A stretch of DNA of 64,000 bases from NCBI GenBank assembly GCA_005883575.1, contig VBFH01000023.1, positions 248,001-312,000 on the forward strand, read 5' to 3'. The stretch's first letter is position 1, and every line of letters starts with the position of its first letter. The position numbers and the translations under genes are program-made. Positions 52,833 to 62,656 of this stretch are shown in pieces. The notes under the pieces are model-generated. The model ran no database searches. It saw only the letters and a program-made list of their open reading frames with translations, and was not told the origin of the DNA. Source of the stretch: Chloroflexota bacterium. Lineage in GTDB: Bacteria; Chloroflexota; Dormibacteria; Dormibacterales; Dormibacteraceae.

Positions 52833-53392
52833 CTACAGGATCTTGAGGGCGCGGGCCGCGCGGCACACCGCGGTCACCGACCCCGAGTGGACGATCTGGC
52901 CCTCCAGCGCCGCACTCAAAGCTTGGTCGAAGGGTAGGCGCAGCACCTCCATGTCCTGCTCGTAGGTCTCCGGGCTGCGGGCCGCCTCGGTCAGGTCTTC
53001 GGCGAGGAAGAGATGCGCTTTGCCAGTGAGGAAGGCGGCGCCATGCACCACACCCAGCGACGTGTACCGCTTGGCCAGCAGCCCAGTCTCCTCCGCAAGC
53101 TCCCGCCGGGCGCACACGAGTGGATCCTCGCTGTCGTCGCACGTTCCGGCCGGAACCTCCCACGAGGAGGTGTCCCACGCATGCCGCCACTGTCGAACCA
53201 GCATCGTGTCGCCGTTGTCGAAATACGGCACGACGAAGGCTGAGTCCGGATTGGCCACCACCGTGTACAGCGCCTCGACGCCGTCGGGAAAGCGGATCAG
53301 GTCATCGCGTAGCTCGAAGTGACCCGAGGTGCCGCGCTTGTTGGTGCCGGCGACAGCAAAAGGCCGTCCGCTTTCCGGGTGCTCGAGCCTGG

Positions 53393-53396
<4 letters not shown>
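52833..53396 (-). CDS. NUDIX hydrolase, ADP-ribose pyrophosphatase-like
   Basis: 187 residues if started at ATA 53396. The NUDIX box is complete: Gly of AGTCDDSE, then RRELAEETGLL (G-x5-E-x7-RE-x2-EE-x-GL). FELRDDLIRFPDG followed by VVPYFDNGDTMLVRQWRH is typical of ADP-ribose/GDP-mannose pyrophosphatases. These upstream strands are needed for the fold, but no ATG, GTG or TTG precedes them; ATA 53396 overlaps the accC stop (ATAG). The first canonical start is a GTG near 53266, which would truncate the domain. Confidence 0.82.
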
Positions 53397-54847
<1,451 letters not shown>

Positions 54848-54872
54848 TCTTTCAAGCGGACGAGTTCTTTCT

Positions 54873-56690
54873 TCAAGCGATCGCGAGCAAAGGCTGGTTC
54901 GGCGTCACCACCTCGCCTTCCCTGACGTAGACGGCGGAGACCTTGCCCGCGACCGTGGTGACGATGTCGTTCTGCATCTTCATCGCCTCGAGCACCGCAA
55001 CCACATCGCCGAGCTTGACCACGTCGCCGGGCTTGACGGGGACCTTGACGATGAGCCCCTGCATCGGAGCGATGACAGTTCCCTCAGTGATTTTGGGCGC
55101 CGCAGGTGCGGCACCGCTTCCCCCAGCGGCGGAGGCGGCGTTGCTCGCGACCACGGAAAGTCCAGCCCCGCTGACGCGCACCTTGAAAACCTCGCCCTCG
55201 ACCTCGACGTCAAACTCCGCATGGCCATGTTGCGCGCCCGCCGGGAAGGGCTCGGCGGCTGCGGCCTGTATCGCAGCCGGCTGCGGCCTTTCCACAGAGG
55301 CCGGCGCAGGTCGTGTCGACGGCCTTTCACCGTCCTGTTTTTCGGGCTGCGGACCGCGCGCGTAGTCCGGCGCAAGGCTCGGAAACATCAGGTGGATCAG
55401 CACGGTGTCGTGGGTCGGCTCGAATCCGAGCTTGCGGACCTGCTGGCGCGCGAGCTCCACCTGCGGCTCCAACAAATCGGCCGGGCGGATGGTGATGGGC
55501 TCCTCGCGACCGAGCACCAGCCTGCGGAGCTCGTGGTCGGCCGCCACCGGCGGCCTCCCGTACAGTCCCTGCAGATAATCCTTGAGCTCCTGGGTCACGG
55601 TCGCGTAGCGGTCACCGCCGATCACGTTGTAGACAGCCTGGGTCGCGATCATCTGGCGGATGGGCGCGACCAGGGGCGGGTAGCCGAGTTCTTTGCGCAC
55701 CCTATTCGCCTCGTCGAGCACCTCGCCCGCCCGATCGCCCGCCTTGTGTGCGTCGAGCTGCGCGTAGATGTCTTCGAGCATGAAACCCGGCATGTGGTAG
55801 CGGAGGATGCTGGCATCGATGCGGTCGGCGACAGGGCTCAGGTGCTCGATGTGCCGGTGCTTCAGCTCCTCAACCTCGCGCTGGACATCCCACATCTTGC
55901 TCAGGTCCAGGCCGGTGTCGTACTCCCCGCCTTCGAGGGCGGCGATCACGCTTTCCGCCGCGGGCTGCGAGGCGCCCCAGGCGAGCGGAGAGATCGCAAC
56001 ATCGAGCACCTCCGCTCCCGCCTCGACCGACGCCATGTAAGCCATGGGCGCCATCCCGCTGGAGCAGTGCGAGTGGACGTCGATGGGGACTTTGACCATG
56101 TGCTTCAAAGCCGTCACCAGCTCCCAGGTCGCCTGGGGGCTGAGCAAGCCCGACGTGTCCTTGATCACGATCTCGTGACAGCCCATGTTGACGAGGCCCT
56201 TGGCGAGCGATCCCCAGAGCTCGAGGTTGTGCGCGGGCGAGATCGCGTAGCTGAGGGCGCCCTGCACCTTCTTCTTCGCCTTCAACGCTGCGGCAATCGA
56301 AGCCTCCATGTTGCGAAGGTCGTTGAGCGGATCGAAGACACGGAACACGTCGACTCCGCAATTGGCCGCGTGCTTGATGAACAGCTCGACCACGTCGTCC
56401 GCGAAGTTGCGCTTGGAGACGAGGTTCTGGCCACGGATCAAGGCCTGGATCGGTGTGTTGGGCGTGGCCTTGTTGAGCTTACGAAGGTACTCCCACGGGT
56501 CCTGGTGGATTCGCAGCTGGGTTTCGAAGGTGGCGCCGCCGAACGCCTCCATCGCGGCGAATCCGATGGAGTCCATCATGGCCGCGATCGGCACGATCTC
56601 TTCGGTCCGCAGATAGCCGCCGAGGAGCGACTGCTGCGCGTCGCGAAAGGTCGTGTCGACCAGGCGGACGCGAGCCTTCTTCTTCGCCAC
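54873..56690 (-). CDS. pycB: Pyruvate carboxylase subunit B (carboxyltransferase plus biotin carrier)
   Basis: 605 residues from GTG 56690. The N-terminal HMGL-like carboxyltransferase has RLVDTTFRDAQQSLL, GGATFETQLR, ALIRGQNLVSKRNFADDVVE in blocks, IKDTSGLLSPQATWELV and DVHSHCSSGMAPMAYM. A Pro/Ala linker (about 460-540) leads to a biotinyl domain with the target Lys in LEAMKMQNDI. The oxaloacetate decarboxylase alpha chain is similar, but no membrane beta subunit is nearby, so anaplerotic pyruvate carboxylase is favoured. TAGTG overlap of one base with purE. Confidence 0.92.
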   Translation of the reverse strand: MAKKKARVRLVDTTFRDAQQSLLGGYLRTEEIVPIAAMMDSIGFAAMEAFGGATFETQLRIHQDPWEYLRKLNKATPNTPIQALIRGQNLVSKRNFADDVVELFIKHAANCGVDVFRVFDPLNDLRNMEASIAAALKAKKKVQGALSYAISPAHNLELWGSLAKGLVNMGCHEIVIKDTSGLLSPQATWELVTALKHMVKVPIDVHSHCSSGMAPMAYMASVEAGAEVLDVAISPLAWGASQPAAESVIAALEGGEYDTGLDLSKMWDVQREVEELKHRHIEHLSPVADRIDASILRYHMPGFMLEDIYAQLDAHKAGDRAGEVLDEANRVRKELGYPPLVAPIRQMIATQAVYNVIGGDRYATVTQELKDYLQGLYGRPPVAADHELRRLVLGREEPITIRPADLLEPQVELARQQVRKLGFEPTHDTVLIHLMFPSLAPDYARGPQPEKQDGERPSTRPAPASVERPQPAAIQAAAAEPFPAGAQHGHAEFDVEVEGEVFKVRVSGAGLSVVASNAASAAGGSGAAPAAPKITEGTVIAPMQGLIVKVPVKPGDVVKLGDVVAVLEAMKMQNDIVTTVAGKVSAVYVREGEVVTPNQPLLAIA

Positions 56691-57151
56691 TAAGCGGTGG
56701 CCAGGGCGGCGCGCTTCTCGCCGTGCCGCCGCTCGACGTCGGCATCGTTCAAACCGATGATTCGCGCGGCGAGCCAGGCGGCGTTTCTGGCGCCGGCCTC
56801 GCCGACGGCGACGGTTGCGACCGGCACTCCGGCCGGCATCTGGACGATGGAGTAGAGCGAGTCAACCCCTCCAAGGTGTTGTGTCGGAACGGGGACGCCG
56901 ATTACGGGCAGATCGGTCCACGCCGCAACGACACCGGGAAGGTGCGCCGCTCCGCCCGCGGCCGCGATCACCACCTTCAAACCGCGAGAGCGGGCGCTCG
57001 TCGCCCACTCCATCACACCGCGTGGGTTGCGATGCGCGGAGCACACTTTGAGCTCGTGCGCCAATCCAAGCTCCTCGAGCACTTTGACGCACGACTCCAT
57101 CAACGGCAGATCCGACTTCGAGCCGAGGATGACACCGACGACTGGCTGCAC
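56690..57151 (-). CDS. purE: N5-carboxyaminoimidazole ribonucleotide mutase (PurE)
   Basis: 153 residues from GTG 57151. [34 protein letters not shown] and [20 protein letters not shown] are the family core. Whether it is the class I mutase or class II AIR carboxylase matters because purK is not in the window; the SAHR form suggests class I. One-base TAGTG overlaps join it to purD upstream and pycB downstream. Confidence 0.95.
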   Translation of the reverse strand: MQPVVGVILGSKSDLPLMESCVKVLEELGLAHELKVCSAHRNPRGVMEWATSARSRGLKVVIAAAGGAAHLPGVVAAWTDLPVIGVPVPTQHLGGVDSLYSIVQMPAGVPVATVAVGEAGARNAAWLAARIIGLNDADVERRHGEKRAALATA

Positions 57152-58422
57152 TAAATCGCCTCCTCGGCTATGTCGGACCTGAAGAAAGCCCCTTCGAATC
57201 GTACCTTTCGAGCGCCCGCCAACGCGGTCTGCCGGGCCTGCGCGACGGTGTCCGCCAACGCGACCGAGGTTAGGACCCGGCCGCCGTCAGTGACCAGGCC
57301 ACTGTCGGGGTCGAAGCGTGTGGCGGCGTGAAAGATCAGGACGCCTGGCGGCATCTCGGCGAGGCCACGAATCCGGTGGCCCAGCTTCATGGCCACATCG
57401 TCCGGATAGTTGCCTGACGCGACCACGATGCCGACCGACACCCTGGCGCTCCAGCGCAGCTCGGGATGCGAGGCCAGATCGCCTTTGGCCGCAGCCAGCG
57501 CAAGGGCGACGAAGTCGCTCGCCAGCCGGGGCAGCACGACCTGTGCCTCTGGGTCGCCGAAGCGCGCGTTGAACTCGAGCGTGCGCAGACCTTTCTCAGT
57601 CAGCATCAGCCCGGCGTAGAGCACGCCGCGGAACTCATCGCCAGAAGATGCCAACTCCGCGATCGCCGGGCGCATGACGCCGTCGACCACCTCCTGTACG
57701 ACGGCGTCGTCCACTGCTTTGGGCGGCGAGTAAGCGCCCATACCTCCGGTGTTGGCGCCCGTGTCGCCGTCATGGGCGCGCTTGTAGTCGCGAGCCGGCG
57801 CCAGAGCAAGGACCTCGGTGCCATCGGTCACGCCCATGACGGAGAGCTCGGGTCCATCGAGGCGTTCCTCGACGACGATCGTGGCGCCACTGCGGCCGAA
57901 CCGCTGCTCCACAAGCATCGCGTCGATCGCGTTCTCCGACTCCTCGACGCTTTCGCACACGATCACTCCCTTGCCCCGAGCCAGTCCGTCGGCCTTCACG
58001 GCCACCCGCCCGTCGTGTTCGCGAGCCCACGCCTTGGCGGGGAGCGGCTGCGTAAAGGTTTCGAAGTCCGCAGTTGGGATCCCCGCGTGTCGCATCAACT
58101 TCTTGGCGAAGGATTTGCTCGATTCGATGCGGCCCGCACCACGATTTGGGCCGAACACGTTGAAGCCCGCGTGCCGCAGCGCATCACCGACGCCGGCGTC
58201 GACAGCTGCCTCGGGTCCGAGCACGATGAGGCCAAGCTTTTCGCGCCTGGCGAAATCGACCAGGCGAACCACGTCAGCTGCGCCGATCGGAACGTTGCGC
58301 GCCATCCCGCCGGTGCCGCCGTTCCCGGGCGCGCAGTAAACGCGCTCGACGAGCTCAGACTGGACGCACTTCCACACGAGCGCGTGCTCACGCGCGCCGG
58401 AGCCCACAACGAGTACTTTCAA
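57151..58422 (-). CDS. purD: Phosphoribosylamine-glycine ligase
   Basis: 423 residues from TTG 58422. ATP-grasp enzyme forming [53 protein letters not shown] in blocks, [11 protein letters not shown] and [17 protein letters not shown] are present. It lies six bases after the toroid-protein gene. Confidence 0.96.
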   Translation of the reverse strand: MKVLVVGSGAREHALVWKCVQSELVERVYCAPGNGGTGGMARNVPIGAADVVRLVDFARREKLGLIVLGPEAAVDAGVGDALRHAGFNVFGPNRGAGRIESSKSFAKKLMRHAGIPTADFETFTQPLPAKAWAREHDGRVAVKADGLARGKGVIVCESVEESENAIDAMLVEQRFGRSGATIVVEERLDGPELSVMGVTDGTEVLALAPARDYKRAHDGDTGANTGGMGAYSPPKAVDDAVVQEVVDGVMRPAIAELASSGDEFRGVLYAGLMLTEKGLRTLEFNARFGDPEAQVVLPRLASDFVALALAAAKGDLASHPELRWSARVSVGIVVASGNYPDDVAMKLGHRIRGLAEMPPGVLIFHAATRFDPDSGLVTDGGRVLTSVALADTVAQARQTALAGARKVRFEGAFFRSDIAEEAI

Positions 58423-58428
58423 CGCCGG

Positions 58429-59232
58429 TTATTGGAGCATGGCGGCGGCCGCTGCAGTGACGAGCTGGTGGGCGTCTCCCCAGTCCACAACCTCGGTGCG
58501 GCGGCTCCAGTATCGCCGGCCGCCGGTTCGCCAGGTCCCGTCCGGCCGGCGCTTTTTAATGAGCAGCTCGACCGCATCGTCGGCACGTGGATCCCTGAGC
58601 AGCCCAAGCATCGCGAGCGCGCGCAGGCCGTGGAAGAAGTCGTAGTGCCAGTAGTGCGGCCAGTGGATATGCACCCACTCGTCGTGGATCACCCCTCCTG
58701 TTTCCATGGAACGAAAGAGGCGATGCTCGAGCAGGAGCTCTCCGGCACGGCGCGCCGCCAGACGTGCGCGACCGTCGCCGGTGCTCCGATGGTATTCGAC
58801 CAGTCCCCAGATCGGCGCCAGGGTTTCGTGAAACGACGAGCGGCGGGCATGCGGATTTGTGTCGCAGTTCCAGCCGCCGTCTGGCCACTGCGCGCGGAGG
58901 AGCACCTCGGCGAGGTGGCGGACGCCGAGCCTGTTGGACATCCCGAGCCGGCAGCACACCGCCAGCGCATTGCCCTCCATCGAAGCGTGGCGGCGTTCCA
59001 TGCCCGCGATCACAAGAGGTTCGGAAGGAGCTGCGATCCAGTCGAGCACCGTCTTCGCCGCGGCGCGGGCGGCGCGGCTTCTGCCCGGCACGCCCAGCTC
59101 GACGAGCGAAACGAGCCGCCAGTGGGCCCCCGTCCACTTGGAATACGGATGGACCCCAAAGCCGCCGTCAGGGCGCTGGCCCGACAGCAGGCGCTCGATA
59201 ATCGACCGGCGCCAGGCCGGGTCTACTCCCAC
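58429..59232 (-). CDS. Terpene-cyclase/prenyltransferase-like alpha/alpha-toroid protein
   Basis: 267 residues from GTG 59232, which overlaps the guaA end by ten bases. Repeated QW-like units: [46 protein letters not shown], with helices between, as in squalene-hopene cyclase or prenyltransferase beta chains. A cyclase acid motif (DxDD) is not seen and the length is about half of a full cyclase, so it may bind rather than cyclise a substrate. Its place inside a purine gene run is unexplained. Confidence 0.7.
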   Translation of the reverse strand: MGVDPAWRRSIIERLLSGQRPDGGFGVHPYSKWTGAHWRLVSLVELGVPGRSRAARAAAKTVLDWIAAPSEPLVIAGMERRHASMEGNALAVCCRLGMSNRLGVRHLAEVLLRAQWPDGGWNCDTNPHARRSSFHETLAPIWGLVEYHRSTGDGRARLAARRAGELLLEHRLFRSMETGGVIHDEWVHIHWPHYWHYDFFHGLRALAMLGLLRDPRADDAVELLIKKRRPDGTWRTGGRRYWSRRTEVVDWGDAHQLVTAAAAAMLQ

Positions 59233-60806
59233 TCGATCGTGCCCGGGGGTTTGGACGTGATATCGAAAACCACGCGGTTCACGCCCTTCACCTCGTTCAC
59301 GATTCGGTTGCTGATCCTCGCCAGCACCTCGTACGGCACGCGTGCCCAGTCGGCGGTCATCGCGTCTTCGCTGGTCACCACCCGCACCGCGACCACGTTG
59401 GCGTAAGTCCGGTAGTCGCCCATCACCCCGACTGTCTCGAGCGGTGTGAGCACCGCAAACGACTGCCATACCTGTCGGTAAAGACCGTTGCGCTTGATCT
59501 CATCCACCACGACCCAGTCGGCGTCACGCAGGATCTCGAGGCGCTCGGCGGTTACCTCGCCAAGGCAGCGGATCGAGAGACCCGGGCCAGGAAACGGCTG
59601 CCTGAACACCATCTCCTCCGGCATTCCCAGCTCCAGACCGACCGCACGGACCTCGTCCTTGAACAGATAGCGCAGCGGCTCGATCAACCGGAAGCGCAGG
59701 CCAGACGGCAGTCCGCCGACGTTGTGATGAGTCTTGATCTTCGATGCGGTGTCCGCGACGTCGGGCGCGGTCGACTCGATGACATCCGGGTAGAGCGTGC
59801 CCTGGGCCAGGAAATCGATCCGGCCGAGGCTTGTCGCCTCGGCCTCGAAGACCGAGATGAACTCCCGGCCCACGATCCGCCGCTTCTGCTCCGGGTCGAT
59901 GACACCGCGCAGCGTGGCCAGGAAGCGCTCGGTCGCATCCACGTACCGGATGCTCATGTCGAGATTGCCGTGCATGACGTCGAGCACGCGCTCAGGCTCT
60001 TCCTTGCGCAGCAACCCGTTGTTGACGAACACGCACGTGAGCTGGTCTCCGACGGCGCGGTGCACGAGAGTGGCGGCGACCGCCGAGTCGACTCCACCCG
60101 AAAGCGCGCAGATCACCCGGCCGTCGCCAACCTGCGTGAGGATGCTCTCCGTCGCCTCGGCGATGAACGAACCCGCCGTCCAGGAGGGCGTGCAGTGACA
60201 GACGCCGAATAGAAAATTGCGCAGGATCTCGCGGCCGCTCGGCGTATGCACCACCTCGGGATGGAACTGGATGCCGAAGATGCCCTTGCCACTTGTGAAC
60301 GCCGCGACAGGCGAGTTGCCGCTGGTTGCCAGAAGCTCAAAGCCCGGCGGCATCTCGCTCACGTGGTCACCGTGGCTCATCCAAACCGGCAGCTCGCCCT
60401 GCAACCCATGAAACAAGGCGTTCGGACCACGCACGGAAAGCAGCGCCGGGCCGTACTCGCGCGCATGGCCAGGGTCGACCCTGCCGCCGAGGTGGTGTGC
60501 GATCAGCTGCATGCCGTAGCAGATGCCAAGCACGGGCACGCCGGCGTGCAGCGCCGCCGGATCGATCTGAGGCGCGCCTTCGTCGTAAACGCTTGAGGGC
60601 CCGCCGCTGAGGATCAGGCCCGCGGGATGGCGCTTCTCCAGCTCGGACCAGGGAGTCGCGCCAGGCACGAGCTCGCAGTAAACGTTGGCCTCGCGCACGC
60701 GCCGCGCGATCAGCTGGCTGAACTGAGAGCCGAAGTCGAGGACGAGGACCGTCTGCTGGCGCGCGTTCTTCTCGACTTTTTCCCGCCTCGCCGCGGCGGT
60801 CGTCAT
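59223..60806 (-). CDS. guaA: GMP synthase (glutamine-hydrolysing)
   Basis: 527 residues from ATG 60806. It converts XMP to GMP. The glutaminase has [20 protein letters not shown] in blocks, nucleophile Cys in [16 protein letters not shown] and GIQFHPEV; the synthase has [15 protein letters not shown], the PP-loop, [25 protein letters not shown] and ends KPPGTIEWE. Normal length. Confidence 0.97.
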   Translation of the reverse strand: MTTAAARREKVEKNARQQTVLVLDFGSQFSQLIARRVREANVYCELVPGATPWSELEKRHPAGLILSGGPSSVYDEGAPQIDPAALHAGVPVLGICYGMQLIAHHLGGRVDPGHAREYGPALLSVRGPNALFHGLQGELPVWMSHGDHVSEMPPGFELLATSGNSPVAAFTSGKGIFGIQFHPEVVHTPSGREILRNFLFGVCHCTPSWTAGSFIAEATESILTQVGDGRVICALSGGVDSAVAATLVHRAVGDQLTCVFVNNGLLRKEEPERVLDVMHGNLDMSIRYVDATERFLATLRGVIDPEQKRRIVGREFISVFEAEATSLGRIDFLAQGTLYPDVIESTAPDVADTASKIKTHHNVGGLPSGLRFRLIEPLRYLFKDEVRAVGLELGMPEEMVFRQPFPGPGLSIRCLGEVTAERLEILRDADWVVVDEIKRNGLYRQVWQSFAVLTPLETVGVMGDYRTYANVVAVRVVTSEDAMTADWARVPYEVLARISNRIVNEVKGVNRVVFDITSKPPGTIEWE

Positions 60807-60812
60807 AGGGGC

Positions 60813-60850
60813 CCCCGCGAATTCAAGGCGAAGCCTCGGAATTCGCGGGG
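60813..60850. repeat. 38-bp palindrome, copy A (between guaA and guaB3)
   Basis: Perfect 12-bp arms CCCCGCGAATTC (60813-60824) and GAATTCGCGGGG (60839-60850) enclose an inner AGGC/GCCT stem. It fills the guaB3-guaA gap. The reverse complement matches copy B (62019-62056) at 34 of 38 positions. It resembles a REP-type extragenic palindrome and could also shape the guaB3-guaA transcript. Confidence 0.85.
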
Positions 60851-60855
60851 ATTGG

Positions 60856-62028
60856 TCAGTTCTTGCCCATCCCCACGTGCTGCGCCTGCTGGAACACCTT
60901 GCCCTCGGAGACGATCGAAGGCGCGATCACCAGCTCGACGTGCTGGAACTCGGCGATGTCCCGAGCCCCGCATACGCCAAGCGCCGACCGCAGCGCTCCC
61001 GCGAAGTTCTGCGTGCCATCGTCCACTCGCGCGGGCCCGAGCAAAATCTCGCGCAGCGTCGCCTTGGTGCCGACCTGGATCCTGGTCCCGCGTGGAAGGT
61101 TGGGATCGGGCGTGGCCATGCCCCAGTTGAAGCCCTTCGACGACGACTCTTCAGCGCCGGCAAGCGGTGTGCCAATCATGACCGCGTCCGCACCGGCCGC
61201 GAACGCCTTGCAAACGTCGGCGCCGATGCGCATGCCCCCATCGGTGATCACAGCGACGCGCATGCCTCCGCGACGCATGTGCTCGTCGCGTGCAGCGGCA
61301 ACATCCGCAGTGGCGGTCACTTGCGGCACTCCGACGCCGAGCACTCCCCGCGTCGTGCATGCAGCGCCGGGACCAACACCGACCAGGATCCCGGCGATGC
61401 CGGTCTCCATCAGCTCGAGAGCCGTGTCGTACTGGACGCAGTTGCCCACGACGACCGGGATATCGCAAGCGCGAACAAGCTCATCGAAAGCAAGCTGGTG
61501 ATACGAGCGCGATGAATGTCGAGCCGTGAGCACAGTGCCCTGCACGACGTATACGTCCGCACCCGCCCGCTGCACGATGTCCGATCGCTCCTCGGCGCGG
61601 CCGGGCACAGTCGACACCGCACACGGTACACCCGCCGCCTTGATGGCCTTGATTCTCTCCGCGATCAGCTTCGGCTTGACGGGCTCGCGGTAGGCCTGCT
61701 TCAGGACGGCGTTGACTGTGGAGCGGTCCGCCGCAGCGATCTTCTTGATGATCGGGGCCGAGTCCTCATAGCGCGTATGGACGCCGTCGAGGTTGAGGAC
61801 AGCGACACCGCCGAGCTTGCCCATCGCGATCGCGAAATCGACGTCGACCACGCCATCCATCGCCGAACCCCAAAAGGGCAGCTGCAGAGCGAACCGCTCG
61901 ACCATCGAAAACGAGATGTCGACCTCGTCCGGATTCAGAGTCACACCGCCCGGGACGAGAGCGACCTCGTCGAATCCGTACGCGCGGCGCGCCCGCCGTC
62001 CGATCCCGATCTCGAAATCCCCACGAAT
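60856..62028 (-). CDS. guaB3: GuaB3-family IMP dehydrogenase
   Basis: 390 residues if started at ATT 62028. Oxidises IMP to XMP, or a related GuaB-type reaction. [22 protein letters not shown] is the family N-terminus in blocks, with no canonical start codon in frame nearby; ATT gives [11 protein letters not shown], which aligns with MRDxVEIGMGR of actinobacterial GuaB3. The catalytic loop is [18 protein letters not shown] (Cys in ACTTR), and [16 protein letters not shown] and [12 protein letters not shown] follow. CBS domains are lacking, as usual for GuaB3. The start lies inside palindrome copy B. Confidence 0.9.
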   Translation of the reverse strand: MRGDFEIGIGRRARRAYGFDEVALVPGGVTLNPDEVDISFSMVERFALQLPFWGSAMDGVVDVDFAIAMGKLGGVAVLNLDGVHTRYEDSAPIIKKIAAADRSTVNAVLKQAYREPVKPKLIAERIKAIKAAGVPCAVSTVPGRAEERSDIVQRAGADVYVVQGTVLTARHSSRSYHQLAFDELVRACDIPVVVGNCVQYDTALELMETGIAGILVGVGPGAACTTRGVLGVGVPQVTATADVAAARDEHMRRGGMRVAVITDGGMRIGADVCKAFAAGADAVMIGTPLAGAEESSSKGFNWGMATPDPNLPRGTRIQVGTKATLREILLGPARVDDGTQNFAGALRSALGVCGARDIAEFQHVELVIAPSIVSEGKVFQQAQHVGMGKN

Positions 62029-62056
62029 TTCGAGGCTTTGCCGTGAATTCGCGGGG
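62019..62056. repeat. 38-bp palindrome, copy B (over the guaB3 start)
   Basis: Arms CCCCACGAATTT and GAATTCGCGGGG (two mismatches, both allowed as G-T pairs in one strand). It is an inverted copy of the element at 60813-60850. It contains the ATT at 62028 that seems to start guaB3 and about ten codons around it, so the element would be part coding, part leader. Confidence 0.8.
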
Positions 62057-62158
62057 ACCCCTGACTGGCCAGAGTGCTCCCGGGAGATCTCCTCTCGGGC
62101 TTCAAGTCGGGTCTCCTTCAGGGTGTGCTCACTCCATTGAATGGGGCGGGTTCGGCGA

Positions 62159-62164
62159 ATTATA
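62159..62164 (-). promoter_or_regulatory. Probable guaB3 promoter -10 box
   Basis: TATAAT on the minus strand at 62164-62159, preceded by GG. It would give a leader of about 120 bases before the guaB3 start, including part of palindrome copy B. No good -35 is seen. It lies beside the start of the divergent DUF4332 gene. Confidence 0.45.
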
Positions 62165-62179
62165 CCCGAGGCTATTCTG

Positions 62180-62608
62180 TTGACGGTGTACCGCACGCTC
62201 GAGTACCTGAACGGAATCTCAGACGATGATGTGCGCCGATTGCGCTCCGTCGGCATTCATCACACAAACCAGCTGCTCCATCGAACATCCCTGGACATCG
62301 ACCGCCGGCGGCTGTCGAAGAAGACCGGAATCAGCGCGGATCGACTGCTCGAGTTCGTCCATCAATGCACCCTGCTCGAGGTGTCCGGGATGGACCGATG
62401 GCTGCCGCTCATGCGCCGGCTCGGCATCAACTCGATGCCGGACCTTCGTCAGCAGAACGCCAAAGAGCTGCATGGAAAATTGCTCGAGGCGATCGGGCTG
62501 GCCGGCGCGCCCGGCCTGACCGACGTTCAGTACTGGATCAGCCAGGCCACCGCGCTGGACATCGTGGAGCCGCCGGAGCCGGAGAAGCGAGTTCCGGTAA
62601 TCAAGTAG
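62180..62608 (+). CDS. DUF4332 (helix-hairpin-helix) protein
   Basis: 142 residues from TTG 62180, with GAGG eight bases upstream; GTG 62186 and an upstream frame from 62141 are alternatives. Two helix-hairpin-helix-like repeats: LNGISDDDVRRLRSVGIHHTNQLL in blocks and MRRLGINSMPDLRQQNAKEL, each with the pattern I..V..L...GI.t...LL. Such domains usually bind DNA non-specifically. Role unknown. It is divergent from guaB3. Confidence 0.7.
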   Translation: MTVYRTLEYLNGISDDDVRRLRSVGIHHTNQLLHRTSLDIDRRRLSKKTGISADRLLEFVHQCTLLEVSGMDRWLPLMRRLGINSMPDLRQQNAKELHGKLLEAIGLAGAPGLTDVQYWISQATALDIVEPPEPEKRVPVIK

Positions 62609-62613
62609 GAAGA

Positions 62614-62640
62614 AGGGGCAGGGCTACCAGCCCTACCCCT
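62614..62640. terminator. Bidirectional terminator hairpin
   Basis: AGGGGCAGGGCT (62614-62625), loop ACC, AGCCCTACCCCT (62629-62640): a 12-bp stem with one mismatch, in the gap between the convergent DUF4332 and Asp-box genes. Only weak T runs flank it. Confidence 0.75.
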
Positions 62641-62656
62641 CATTGCCTTGTTTACG

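Noticed and set aside
57466-59406. A 646-codon plus-strand open frame
   Set aside because: It runs antisense across purD and the toroid gene, ignores their boundaries and has low-complexity composition.
62137-62166. Plus-strand promoter (TTGAAT, 18-bp spacer, TATACC) for the DUF4332 gene
   Set aside because: It would place the transcript start after the GAGG that best serves the TTG 62180 start, so the match is probably chance.
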